A stretch of 64,000 nucleotides of DNA. Source: Limosilactobacillus caecicola (GTDB taxonomy: Bacteria; Bacillota; Bacilli; Lactobacillales; Lactobacillaceae). Below, one piece after another: positions 11,379 to 20,616 of the stretch. Numbering within the stretch: position 1 is the stretch's first letter; every line of letters starts with the position of its first letter. The notes beneath the pieces were generated by a model. The model saw only the letters and a program-made list of their open reading frames with translations. It was not told the origin of the DNA and did not search any database. The stretch spans positions 1 to 64,000 of the forward strand of contig NZ_CALPCI010000004.1 of NCBI RefSeq assembly GCF_943192935.1, written 5' to 3'. The translations under genes were made by a program, and so were the position numbers.

Positions 11379-12918
11379 TTGCCAAATCCCCCAATACTTT
11401 TTGCCAACGTTTTGCCACATTCTTCGTCAGGTACGGTTCTGCCAACTCGTAAGAGTGCTGACTAAATTGCTCCCAAGCTTGGTCATTTTGGAACAGCTTG
11501 ATGATTGCTTTACCCAGTGCCTCATACTTCTTTTGATCCGTCCAGTTTTCATCATATGGCAATAAATAACCATTCCGGCCGTCATCAATAAAGGTTTGAT
11601 TACCATATGGTACATCAAAGCCAATCATTGGCAAACCAGCGCCCACTGCTTCCAGCAGACTCAAGCCAAATCCTTCACTAGTCGACGCCGCAGCATAGGC
11701 AGCATACTTTGGATAGATCTCTTTAAGGTCATGCTGCCCTTTTAAATGGATGTAGTCTTCAGCATGGTGCTTTTTAATCAAATCCGCCAGCCGTTTACCT
11801 TCTGGACCCTGACCATAAATATCGAGTGAAACGTCGTCGACCTGATCATGGGCGTAAATGACCGCCTTCACCAGCCAGTCAATATGCTTTTCCGGTGCCA
11901 ACCGTGAGGCCGTAATGATGGAGTGCGGCTGACGTGGCTGGTCAGACTTGGACAATTCCACGAGGCTCCCCACCGGGATGACATCAATCCGTGGGTTGGC
12001 GTGCCGATAATGCTTTTGCTGCTCCGCCAACACTTCCTTTTGCTTTTCCGTTGCCACGATAAAGGAAGCAATCTCGTCAGTATGGGTAAACTGGTATTCA
12101 TAAAAGTTATTCCACAGAATATTTTGCTGGTTAGTAAAGTGACGGTCGTAATGGTCGGCATGGACCACAATCACCAATTTAGCAGGCCGGTGGTATTCAA
12201 AGACCAACTGACCGTTATTTAATTGTTTGTCTTCATCCGACCGATCCAGGATCACGACATCGCGCTCATTGAAATTCAACCGTTTCAGCATTTCCTCATA
12301 CAATTCATTCTTAGAGTAAAAAATTCGTTGATCAGGAAATTCAAACATTTCCTTGCCGTGATCCAAGTATTGGCGGTAAGCGATGCTACCGTCCTCGTTA
12401 TAAAATTCGCGATAAATCACATGGTTGTTCTTTTCCTCACCAGAGTAAAAGTCACTGGCGTACTTGACGTAAGAATAGAAATCACGCTTGACTAACCGGT
12501 TGTTTGACAAGAAAGTGACCTGATCAATCGTTTGCTGATCTTTATCATGAAGCCGTGCCGCAACCAGTAGTTGTTCATCAGGAATGGTGTACTGAATTTC
12601 CTTGCCATCACTCAGGACTTGCTCCTTGTGGTCACGGTTAGCCAAATTTAGACCCTTTTTCCATTGTTCCAGTGGGTAGGAGGATGGGGCGATTTTGACA
12701 TCAGTAAAGAAATTGTAGAGCCAAATAATTTGATCGTCAGTGAAGCCGATATTTTTGGTCAAATCTTCGATATTATTGGCCAAAATCATATCGGAAAAAA
12801 TAAACTTTGCGGGAATTCCCAATGAGCGTAGTAACTGAGACCGGTAAGCCTGAGCATACTCGACCCCACTGCTGGCCCAACCGATTCCTAGATTGATATT
12901 GTAAATCGTGATCAACAA
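11371..12918 (-). CDS. gtfA: GtfA, catalytic O-GlcNAc transferase of the SRRP
   Basis: Cytoplasmic glycosyltransferase that in characterised systems adds the first GlcNAc from UDP-GlcNAc to serine/threonine of the repeat protein. The N-terminus contains ITIYNINLGIGWASSGVEYA, the hallmark opening of GtfA proteins. The C-terminal GT-B half has ITASRLAPEKHIDWLV and the nucleotide-sugar segment STSEGFGLSLLEA. Length 515 is normal. The start is unclear: GGAGG is followed at once by TTG TTG ATC ACG, and homologues usually begin at the equivalent of ATC as ATG. The TTG at 12918 is the first legal codon. The gene lies 9 nt after secA2 and overlaps gtfB. Confidence 0.95.
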   Translation of the reverse strand: MLITIYNINLGIGWASSGVEYAQAYRSQLLRSLGIPAKFIFSDMILANNIEDLTKNIGFTDDQIIWLYNFFTDVKIAPSSYPLEQWKKGLNLANRDHKEQVLSDGKEIQYTIPDEQLLVAARLHDKDQQTIDQVTFLSNNRLVKRDFYSYVKYASDFYSGEEKNNHVIYREFYNEDGSIAYRQYLDHGKEMFEFPDQRIFYSKNELYEEMLKRLNFNERDVVILDRSDEDKQLNNGQLVFEYHRPAKLVIVVHADHYDRHFTNQQNILWNNFYEYQFTHTDEIASFIVATEKQKEVLAEQQKHYRHANPRIDVIPVGSLVELSKSDQPRQPHSIITASRLAPEKHIDWLVKAVIYAHDQVDDVSLDIYGQGPEGKRLADLIKKHHAEDYIHLKGQHDLKEIYPKYAAYAAASTSEGFGLSLLEAVGAGLPMIGFDVPYGNQTFIDDGRNGYLLPYDENWTDQKKYEALGKAIIKLFQNDQAWEQFSQHSYELAEPYLTKNVAKRWQKVLGDLANA

Positions 12919-12926
12919 CCTCCATT

Positions 12927-15299
12927 CTAGTTAAAAGAAACAATCAATTGATTCTTATCATTGATCGAAATTGTGCTTAAAAGTAACTTATCGACGGCTT
13001 CCATCTTCGCCTTGCGCAGCATTGTTTGGTAAGCGTCAAAGGCCCGGACATTGTAGACATAGCCAGAGTCACGCCCGGCCATCCCCCAAGACCCAACGTA
13101 GGATCGCAAGGTCGTGAGAAAGTCGACCTGGTCAGTCCACATTACGTCTAAAGCAGCAAGCAGACTCGTCCGGTAAAATTGGTTCAACTGTTCGCTATTA
13201 ATGAGCTGTTTAGCCTTTTGCTGCAGGATCTGCTTACTGAACTGTTGGAGATAACGATGGATGGCTTCCTTACCTTGCAGATCAGCAGGAATTTGCTGGA
13301 CATCATATGAGAAATGATTATTAATTAGCAATTTCAGATCATGCGGTGTCCAGTTCGGCTTTTCGGCTAAGTAGTAGTCAATCCCCTGCATCAACCATTT
13401 CCCCACAAATTCCTCTAAGTGGGGTGTCTCGATGATCGAATTACGCATATCATAAAAGGCTTGCCGTTGTAGCCGCAAGGTCACTTCAAACTTATTCGTT
13501 TGCGAACGTTGCTGCTCGTCAGCACTCGCCACCCGATTCTTTAACATCCACATGCTGAATTTAATCCGGGGATTATGGATTTGGGTGATGTGGTGGCCAC
13601 GACGTTTGCGGGCCACCTGGTGCCGATAATAATCACGCAACCGCTTCGTTGCGGACTTTGTCACAAAGTCATCTTCCAAGGAGACGTAAAATTTGCTGGT
13701 TCCGGGATCGCCTTGCCGACCAGCCCGGCCGGCTAATTGGAGTTTGACCCGCTCAGGCAGCATTTCGGTACCGATAACCGCCAGGCCGCCCTTTTCGCGC
13801 ACCTCTTCAGCAATCTTGATGTCGGTTCCCCGACCAGCCATGTTCGTAGCCACCGTGACCGCCCCTTCTTGACCAGCATCCGCGACCATCGCCGCTTCAC
13901 GACTTTCGTTAAAGGCATTTAAAACGTTGTGGACAATCCCTTGGTTCAGCAACAATTCAGAAATTATTTCTGAATTTTCTACCGAACCAGCAACTAAGAG
14001 CACCGGCCGCCCTTCGTTATGAAGGCGGACCGTCTCACCAATGGCGTCCATTAATTTATCCGATGTTGTGAGGTAGAGTTTATCTGGATAATCCTTCCGA
14101 ATCACCGGCTTGTTGGTCGGAATCTGAATAACCCGCATGTTATAGGTATTGATAAACTCAGTTTCATCCACCTTCGCCGTCCCACTCATACCAGCGATCT
14201 TATTAAACATGCCAAACAAACTGGGGAACGTCACCGAGGCCGCCGTCTTCCGGACAAACGTCAGATCGACGTGTTCCTTCTCTTCCGTCGCTTGGTGGAT
14301 CCCACTGCTGACTTGGACCCCTTTGAGGAGCCGTCCGTTAGTTTCGTCCAGGAGCACGACCTTCCCGTCTTGAACAACGTAATCGTGACCACGTTTCATA
14401 AAGTAGTGCGCCTGTAAAGCTAACATCATGTGCCGGTACAGTTCCCGGTATTGCAAATCAAACAGGTTGTCAATTCTGAAATACTTTTGGGTCTTTTGAA
14501 TTCCGTGGTAGGTTAACCAAACTGCTCGCTCGCGCTGATTGACCCGGTAATCCAATTCTGGCACCAGCTGCATAATAAACTGATCCGTCAGGTGGTACAG
14601 GTTGGAACGGACTCGGGGAGCACTGGCCACGACAAATGGTGATTGGGCACTATCTAGCAGGACCGCATCCACTTCATCAATCAAGGCATAGTTAAATGGT
14701 CTCAAATATTGATCCTCTTTATTTCCCGCCAAGTTGTTAAACAGGTAGTCAAAGGCCAGACCACTGGAGGTCACGTAGGTGATGTCACATGCGTACCAGC
14801 CCCGTTTTTCCTTCGCTGAAACTGGTGTTTTTTGCTTGTCTGTCGACTTGCGAAAGGCAGTGCTGACCGTGAGCCCAAGCCATTCGTAGACTGGAGCTAA
14901 GTTGGTTTCATCCCGCTCGGCCAAATAATCGTTTGGGGTCACGAGGAGCGCCCCCTTACCAGAAAGTGCATTTAAGTATAGCGGCATGGTGGCGGTCAGG
15001 GTTTTTCCTTCCCCCGTCTTCATTTCCGCAATATTTCCGTCATTTAAGACGATGGCCCCCATGACTTGGACATCATACGGATACAGGCCGAGAATCCGGT
15101 AATCGGCCTCCCGGACAGTCGCGTAGGCCTGGGGTAAGATTTTTTCTAAGCTGGCCCCGGCCTTTAGTTGTGCCCGTAATTGTGCTGTTTGACCCTGCAA
15201 TTCTTCATCACTCATCTTGCGCATCACTGGAGCAAGGCGGTTGACTTGGTGAAGAACGCGACGCAGCCGTTGTTTTTCGATTTGATCTTGAATTAACAA
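12927..15299 (-). CDS. secA2: SecA2, accessory secretion ATPase
   Basis: Motor ATPase dedicated to export of the serine-rich glycoprotein. Walker A is TGEGKT after MK near residue 95, the DEAD-type box is DEVDAVLLD, and the helicase segment TNMAGRGTDIK is present. It ends without the zinc-binding C-terminal tail of housekeeping SecA, as is usual for SecA2. The start chosen is TTG 15299 (then LIQDQIEKQ), ten bases after a GGAGG; an upstream TTG at 15338 would extend it 13 residues into asp3 and has no clear ribosome site. At about 790 residues it is typical. It lies between asp3 and gtfA in one operon. Confidence 0.96.
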   Translation of the reverse strand: MLIQDQIEKQRLRRVLHQVNRLAPVMRKMSDEELQGQTAQLRAQLKAGASLEKILPQAYATVREADYRILGLYPYDVQVMGAIVLNDGNIAEMKTGEGKTLTATMPLYLNALSGKGALLVTPNDYLAERDETNLAPVYEWLGLTVSTAFRKSTDKQKTPVSAKEKRGWYACDITYVTSSGLAFDYLFNNLAGNKEDQYLRPFNYALIDEVDAVLLDSAQSPFVVASAPRVRSNLYHLTDQFIMQLVPELDYRVNQRERAVWLTYHGIQKTQKYFRIDNLFDLQYRELYRHMMLALQAHYFMKRGHDYVVQDGKVVLLDETNGRLLKGVQVSSGIHQATEEKEHVDLTFVRKTAASVTFPSLFGMFNKIAGMSGTAKVDETEFINTYNMRVIQIPTNKPVIRKDYPDKLYLTTSDKLMDAIGETVRLHNEGRPVLLVAGSVENSEIISELLLNQGIVHNVLNAFNESREAAMVADAGQEGAVTVATNMAGRGTDIKIAEEVREKGGLAVIGTEMLPERVKLQLAGRAGRQGDPGTSKFYVSLEDDFVTKSATKRLRDYYRHQVARKRRGHHITQIHNPRIKFSMWMLKNRVASADEQQRSQTNKFEVTLRLQRQAFYDMRNSIIETPHLEEFVGKWLMQGIDYYLAEKPNWTPHDLKLLINNHFSYDVQQIPADLQGKEAIHRYLQQFSKQILQQKAKQLINSEQLNQFYRTSLLAALDVMWTDQVDFLTTLRSYVGSWGMAGRDSGYVYNVRAFDAYQTMLRKAKMEAVDKLLLSTISINDKNQLIVSFN

Positions 15300-15303
15300 A
15301 TCA

Positions 15304-16191
15304 TCACTTCCTCCATTCGTGATTGATGGTTTTTCCAATTTGTGACCAATTTGGTGCCATTACATCTGGTGAATACCAGCTTGGCACCTCAAATGGCCAG
15401 GCCTCACATCCCTCTACCGGTGCCGCCTGAGCAGAACTGGCAATGAGTCCTTTACTCCCCGGATACTTCTGGAGGAGCGTAATTACTGTCTCATCAAGGC
15501 TCGGATCAGAGCTGACCAGGTGGAGTTGATCAGCCCCTTGTTGTTCAGCCAATTCACTCACCAGATCAACCACGTTTTGCCGGTTTTGCCAGCTAATACT
15601 GATGACCTGCATGGGCATTTTCGTCAGGTGCTGCACGGCTTCCGGATCATAACGCCGGGATTGTTTACCTTCTTTGACCAAAATGTAGTTACCTTGGGCA
15701 GGATAGTCTGCGTTTGCTTGTGGATAGACCACCACATCGTTATTAACATCCTTCGGTAAATTAGCTTCGCAAATGTCGATTCTGTCAAAATGTACGTCTG
15801 TAAAGCCTGCATTGATAATCTCAATTGAATATGACGCCGTTCCTGCCGGAAAAACGAAGTCACTGACCGGGGACCGAAAGTCCTTGCGTTTCAGTTCCGT
15901 CCCTTGTAAATCACGGAAAATGAGGCGGATTAAATAGGTCTGGTCAGGTACAGAAGTGATGCCCACGACAATCCGGTAATGGTAGTTCACCTTCAATAAT
16001 GGGAGCTGCGGAACCATCTTTGACCCCTGGTAGTTGTAGACCGAATCCCAGACAATAATTGGTTTTCCGGGGGTCATTAACAAGTTGTGAAAGTCGACAC
16101 TCTGGTCGCGATGCAACTTCAAGTGAGTCCCATTAGTCAAAATATTATTATCAATCCAGTAAATATGATTAATGGTGGTTGACTTTTTCAT
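15304..16191 (-). CDS. asp3: Accessory Sec system protein Asp3
   Basis: A 295-residue soluble protein that in streptococci binds SecA2, Asp1, Asp2 and the unfolded serine-rich substrate. The N-terminal beta-sandwich-type region includes TPGKPIIVWDSVYNYQG and YHYRIVVGI. It starts at ATG 16191 (MKKSTTINHIYW), a few bases after asp2, and ends just before the probable secA2 start. The C-terminal third (about residues 190-290), with PMQVISISWQNRQNVV, is longer than in streptococcal Asp3 and seems typical of the lactobacillus form. Assignment rests on conserved order and the N-terminal pattern. Confidence 0.9.
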   Translation of the reverse strand: MKKSTTINHIYWIDNNILTNGTHLKLHRDQSVDFHNLLMTPGKPIIVWDSVYNYQGSKMVPQLPLLKVNYHYRIVVGITSVPDQTYLIRLIFRDLQGTELKRKDFRSPVSDFVFPAGTASYSIEIINAGFTDVHFDRIDICEANLPKDVNNDVVVYPQANADYPAQGNYILVKEGKQSRRYDPEAVQHLTKMPMQVISISWQNRQNVVDLVSELAEQQGADQLHLVSSDPSLDETVITLLQKYPGSKGLIASSAQAAPVEGCEAWPFEVPSWYSPDVMAPNWSQIGKTINHEWRK

Positions 16192-16197
16192 TGCTCA

Positions 16198-17691
16198 TTA
16201 ATACTCCCTTCCAAAATCATGTTGCATCACGTATGCGAGGCAGCCAGCAAACCAGTAGTTAATGCTGGGGTCATCGTTGTGGTGCCCTGGAAAGCCCTTA
16301 ATGACAAATTCACGGGCCTTGGCAACCGCCGGACTCTTTTGAAAATGACTAATGGCCTGGTTGTCATAATCATCGTCGATCATGTAACCAACAAACAGCC
16401 GCGTCTTGGAAAGATCACATTGGTCAAATTCAGCCCAAAAATCTTCATCCAATTTATCCAGGTTTTCATAGTCCAACTGCGGAATAAGCTGGTTATCAAC
16501 GTCATAAATCGTTTCAAAGCCGTATGGTCGCTCTAACCGGCCCCGCTTAGCAATCAATCCTAGGTTCGTCAGTGGCTTAGCCACCATGATGGCGTAGGCT
16601 CCCAACTGGGCACCTAACTTAATTGCTGGATAGGTCCCCATGGAAATCCCATTCATAATTAACTGTGACCGGTCAAAACCGAGTTGATCTAGATAATGGC
16701 AAATGGTTTCCTTGATTTTACTTTCAATGTAATCATTGGTATAGAATTGACCAACTTCAAGTCGCATATCAGTCACGAGGATCGCCGGTGATTTCATTCC
16801 CCGAAACATCGGGTACGCTTCAAAACCTTCCAGGCTCCGAGCTCCAGAGAAATAGACGTTCAATGGTGGCCGTAAATCACCTGGATTGAAGTAGATGGCG
16901 ACATCTTCCCGCTTTTCGGGATCCACAATCCGCTGACCACCAGCGAGAAATTCGCCATTCCCCTCACGGCCCCACCGGGAGTGCAGGGTTCCAAGGCGAA
17001 CCTCACCATGGCCCTTCACTTCTAGACAGACCGAGACGTACCGTGGATAGTCGACAAACTCAATCGGCAGTTGGACCTCATCTAATGAATCCAAATTAAT
17101 CGTGAATGAATCGTTGGGATCACCATCACCACCAGTTGCTTGGATAAAGAGGCGCAAACGGACTTCAACGCCCTGAGCTTGGTACTCCAGCCAAAAGTTG
17201 ATAAGCCGGTTCGGGTCCAAATAAATGTTGGACTTGTACGTCCCCACGTTCATCCAGCGGTCAGGAGTATCGATTTGCATATTGATATGACCAGCATCCG
17301 TCATTTCATAAGATTGGAGGCGGGACAAGATTGGCCGGAAATTAACCGGCGAAATCCGGAGTCCAGATTGTCCCCAAAAATACCGTCTTGGTAAATTGGC
17401 AATAATGGTGGTTGGATCATCCGTAGTGCGGAATGCTGCCTGCATTTCCAGAAAGGCTTCGGCGGCAGCCGTCAATTGATCATCAGTGGTCGTACAAATG
17501 ACGTTGTAGGGATCAACTAGCCACTGCAGCTTTTGCCAATCCTGGTCACTCATGGAATTTTTGCCCGTCACAATGACTACGTTATAACCATGTTTTTTCT
17601 TCGGTGGAAAGGAATTAAATTCCCACTTCATATCCTTTGGCATTTCATATTGTTCAGCCCAATTTTGCGGACCAATTTGTAAAACATTCAA
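16198..17691 (-). CDS. asp2: Accessory Sec system protein Asp2 (acetyltransferase and chaperone)
   Basis: A 497-residue protein beginning MNVLQIGPQNW, the usual Asp2 opening. In Streptococcus gordonii Asp2 acetylates GlcNAc on the serine-rich protein with a Ser-Glu-His triad and is also required for export. Here the nucleophile elbow is NGISMGTYPA (GxSxG, about residue 360) and a likely catalytic histidine lies in KGFPGHHND near the C-terminus. The start codon is TTG at 17691, six bases after GAGGTG; no in-frame ATG is nearby. It follows asp1 by 3 nt. Confidence 0.93.
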   Translation of the reverse strand: MNVLQIGPQNWAEQYEMPKDMKWEFNSFPPKKKHGYNVVIVTGKNSMSDQDWQKLQWLVDPYNVICTTTDDQLTAAAEAFLEMQAAFRTTDDPTTIIANLPRRYFWGQSGLRISPVNFRPILSRLQSYEMTDAGHINMQIDTPDRWMNVGTYKSNIYLDPNRLINFWLEYQAQGVEVRLRLFIQATGGDGDPNDSFTINLDSLDEVQLPIEFVDYPRYVSVCLEVKGHGEVRLGTLHSRWGREGNGEFLAGGQRIVDPEKREDVAIYFNPGDLRPPLNVYFSGARSLEGFEAYPMFRGMKSPAILVTDMRLEVGQFYTNDYIESKIKETICHYLDQLGFDRSQLIMNGISMGTYPAIKLGAQLGAYAIMVAKPLTNLGLIAKRGRLERPYGFETIYDVDNQLIPQLDYENLDKLDEDFWAEFDQCDLSKTRLFVGYMIDDDYDNQAISHFQKSPAVAKAREFVIKGFPGHHNDDPSINYWFAGCLAYVMQHDFGREY

Positions 17692-17694
17692 ATT

Positions 17695-19191
17695 TTACAC
17701 CTCATTTGTCAATATTCTTTCCCATTGTTCACGAATATTGTCTTCAGAATACTGATTCAAGACTTGAACGTTGTAAACGAGTGATTCGTTCCAATGCTTC
17801 AAAGTATCTAAGTAATAAGCGATCCCATCCCTAAGTTCATCAAAGTTCTGGCAAATAATTCCGTTTTGATGATCTTGGACTTCTTCACTAGTGAAGTTTT
17901 GCAAAATTGGAATCCCGACACTCACTGCGGCAATTGTCGTAAACGGATCTGGTTGGCCCCACATAATTAATAAACGAATTTTATCCAAAAACGTTAATAC
18001 CTGCATGTTTGAAACTAACCGCGTCTGTTTAATCGTCAGTAACGGCGGAATGTCTGCCTCATCGATTTTGTTTTCTCCCGGGTCGATTTCATTCGGTGAA
18101 AGGATAAACTCTCCGTCATGGTCCTTGCGGAACTGTTGAAAGACCTCATTGACCATTCCGGCCTTGTCCGGCGAATATGTAAAGATATACATTCCTTCAT
18201 CAGTCGGGTGATCTAGCAACCGTGGGTAAATTAATTCCATCGTTTGCCGTAAATCCGCCCGTTCCATGTGCTCTGCAAAAATGGCCACCCGCTGCTCCGA
18301 AACCCGTTGGCTGTGGCCCAGCTTAAATTGGGATTGGAAGAGCGGCAAGACTTGAATTCGACAGTCATCTGGAACTTGTTGTTGAACTGTCTGAGCGGTT
18401 CGTTTAGTGTCAGTCAAAATAATTCCGGTACGAACCTGTTGAATCGCATTAATGTATGGATGCCAGTTACTAGCGGAGTAAATTGGCTCCTGATCAGTAA
18501 AATCCGTTAATGAGTACTTGGCCTCATCATCTAAGGTCACGATCAGACGGTCATCCTGGTGGAGTGTCGTTAGAAAGTGTTGATTAATGACTTCATCAAT
18601 TAGTGACTGAAGATTGGCGTATTGATTGTGCTGACAAAAATCATTGACCGCCGCGTTAATCGTCACCCTTCCGTCCTGCTTGCTTACTTTAAAGCGCCAG
18701 ACACCAGCGGAACTAAAGTAGGTCATCTCATCAGGAGATTCTTGACGAGAAATAAAGCCGCGGCTATCAAAGAGCAATTGGGTATTCTGGTCCGGACCCG
18801 CCAAATAGTTAATGCTAAGCATTTTTCCTTGAACATCAAAGGTGACCTGCGCGTAAGGTTTGTCATCCACAATTACAAAAATTCTGAAGTTAGTGAAGTC
18901 AAAATACGCGTCCTCTGGCCAAGGGAAATCCATGTAATCGACCACCTGGCCGTCTAACCCTTCAATCCCTTGTAAGTAATCAAAAACCGCAAAATAGTCA
19001 TCCGGCATCAGCGACATTTGACTGAGTTTGGTAGTAATCTGCGGTTGGTAATCCGTAATCAGGACACCCGTCTTTTCACCACCGTCTTGGAGGGTACGGA
19101 CATGACTAGCCGCATCATCAAACCGTAAGTGTGGTGTACTGTAGGACCAATCAATTTGTAAATCGTGCCATGCTGGTACTAAATAATTCAA
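17695..19191 (-). CDS. asp1: Accessory Sec system protein Asp1
   Basis: A 498-residue protein opening MNYLVPAWHD, matching the family pattern of a short strand plus IPAW. Asp1 has a GT-B-like fold resembling glycosyltransferases and, with Asp2 and Asp3, targets the glycoprotein to SecA2. The TTG start at 19191 overlaps the secY2 stop by 4 nt, with AGGAAAGGG upstream, so translation is coupled. The C-terminal segment has GVPILQNFTSEEV, reminiscent of the donor-site helix of GT-B enzymes. Confidence 0.92.
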   Translation of the reverse strand: MNYLVPAWHDLQIDWSYSTPHLRFDDAASHVRTLQDGGEKTGVLITDYQPQITTKLSQMSLMPDDYFAVFDYLQGIEGLDGQVVDYMDFPWPEDAYFDFTNFRIFVIVDDKPYAQVTFDVQGKMLSINYLAGPDQNTQLLFDSRGFISRQESPDEMTYFSSAGVWRFKVSKQDGRVTINAAVNDFCQHNQYANLQSLIDEVINQHFLTTLHQDDRLIVTLDDEAKYSLTDFTDQEPIYSASNWHPYINAIQQVRTGIILTDTKRTAQTVQQQVPDDCRIQVLPLFQSQFKLGHSQRVSEQRVAIFAEHMERADLRQTMELIYPRLLDHPTDEGMYIFTYSPDKAGMVNEVFQQFRKDHDGEFILSPNEIDPGENKIDEADIPPLLTIKQTRLVSNMQVLTFLDKIRLLIMWGQPDPFTTIAAVSVGIPILQNFTSEEVQDHQNGIICQNFDELRDGIAYYLDTLKHWNESLVYNVQVLNQYSEDNIREQWERILTNEV

Positions 19192-20393
19192 TTATCTCGC
19201 GCCCTTTCCTGATTCATTACTTTCGTGTACTTCCGTGGGAATAGCATCGTAATTAAGCTATCACGAATTCCACCCATAATCATGACGATCATCACGATGT
19301 TCATCGGGATCACCGTCAGCATTGCAAATTTACCCAGGAACAAGCTTCCCATCATTCCAAAGACAACCTGCAGCGTGTTTAAAATGGCGCCGGGTAAACA
19401 TACTAACCACATTATCTTAGTTAGCCAGCGCTGGGTTGGCTTTCCTGGACGAATTCCTGGAATGTAGGTATCACTGTTCCGGAACGCCCGCGCCTGTTGT
19501 TTCGGACTGAATTGAACAAATGAGAAGAAATAGAAGAGGGCAAAACAAATCACACCACTCAGGAAAGCATCAAAGCGTGTATTGGCAAAGATTGATTTCG
19601 GACCGAAGACTTGCGCCAAAAAGGTCGGCATGACCAATAGTGCCATCCCAACCATGTACATCATCATTGCCCCCATGTTGAGGCCAAGTGGAATGATGAC
19701 CGGCTTTTCCTTGCTTGATAACCCAACTTGGATCGTTTCAATTGGATAATAAGCCCGACTAAAGGCAATCCAGAAGACCATCAACGCAAACGCCCCGATC
19801 AGCAAGAGGGCCAGCCAAAGGTAGACATTGGGTAATTTCATAATTTGCCGGACTGCCCGAGAAATCATCGGCACGGAACCAGCAACGATGTTGTAAAGAA
19901 TCATCGCGACCGTTCCACCAATACCAAATTTCATATTCATAAAGCCCAGCCAGGTTACAAACATGGCTCCGGCAGTCAAAATAATGATCACGGAAATCAT
20001 TTGAAAGAGTGTCTTAGTCAGATGCAAACCAAGCGTAAACGTTGTGGCTTGAATCACCGCTAAGACAAGGGTTAAAACTTGCTGCACAATGTTCATTTGT
20101 GACATTGAGAGGGCATCAAAACCAAAGAGACCCGTAAGCATTAGTAGCTGCATAAACAGCATCGCAATCATGAGGGGGTTCAAGCCGATCATAAATAGCG
20201 ATGTATGCTGAAAGTTAGCCCCACTAAAGGCACTCAGTAAAGTAATTGAGCTATTTTGGAGGAGGTGCGCAAAGTGATGCGTAATTTTGGCATATGGTAA
20301 CGGAACGTTGGAGCCCAGCGTATATACGAAGAGAATTAGCATCGTAAAGCGGGCGCGCTTTAATACATTCTTGAGTTGAGATGTCTTTCTCAT
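19188..20393 (-). CDS. secY2: Accessory Sec translocase channel SecY2
   Basis: Membrane channel for the glycosylated adhesin. The 401-residue protein has about ten hydrophobic segments, the N-terminal amphipathic region RKTSQLKNVLKRARFTMLI and a first-helix LGSNVPLPYA pattern, as in SecY. Late in the protein YIPGIRPGKPTQRWL matches the conserved cytosolic loop before the last helices. It is first in the operon; ATG 20393 is preceded by GAAGGAG. A roughly 220-bp divergent promoter region separates it from the plus-strand glycosyltransferase operon. Confidence 0.95.
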   Translation of the reverse strand: MRKTSQLKNVLKRARFTMLILFVYTLGSNVPLPYAKITHHFAHLLQNSSITLLSAFSGANFQHTSLFMIGLNPLMIAMLFMQLLMLTGLFGFDALSMSQMNIVQQVLTLVLAVIQATTFTLGLHLTKTLFQMISVIIILTAGAMFVTWLGFMNMKFGIGGTVAMILYNIVAGSVPMISRAVRQIMKLPNVYLWLALLLIGAFALMVFWIAFSRAYYPIETIQVGLSSKEKPVIIPLGLNMGAMMMYMVGMALLVMPTFLAQVFGPKSIFANTRFDAFLSGVICFALFYFFSFVQFSPKQQARAFRNSDTYIPGIRPGKPTQRWLTKIMWLVCLPGAILNTLQVVFGMMGSLFLGKFAMLTVIPMNIVMIVMIMGGIRDSLITMLFPRKYTKVMNQERARDN

Positions 20394-20616
20394 GAATTTG
20401 AATGCTCCTTCATAATTTTTACCGTAAATTCCGGTTTACTCTATCGAATGATAACATATCTGTGATAATATAAAAACGTGTTATTAATAGTAATTTTTTA
20501 TCATTTCCTGATTTTTCAATACTATCAGGTTTTTATACTAAATTTAATCACTTAAATTAGACAGTAGTATACTTATGGATAATAATACAGCAATTTATCA
20601 TAAAGGGGAATTTATA

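Noticed and set aside
11379-11420. A 14-codon N-terminal extension of gtfB
   Set aside because: It lies inside the gtfA coding end; ATG 11378 with GGGGGA upstream gives the normal N-terminus.
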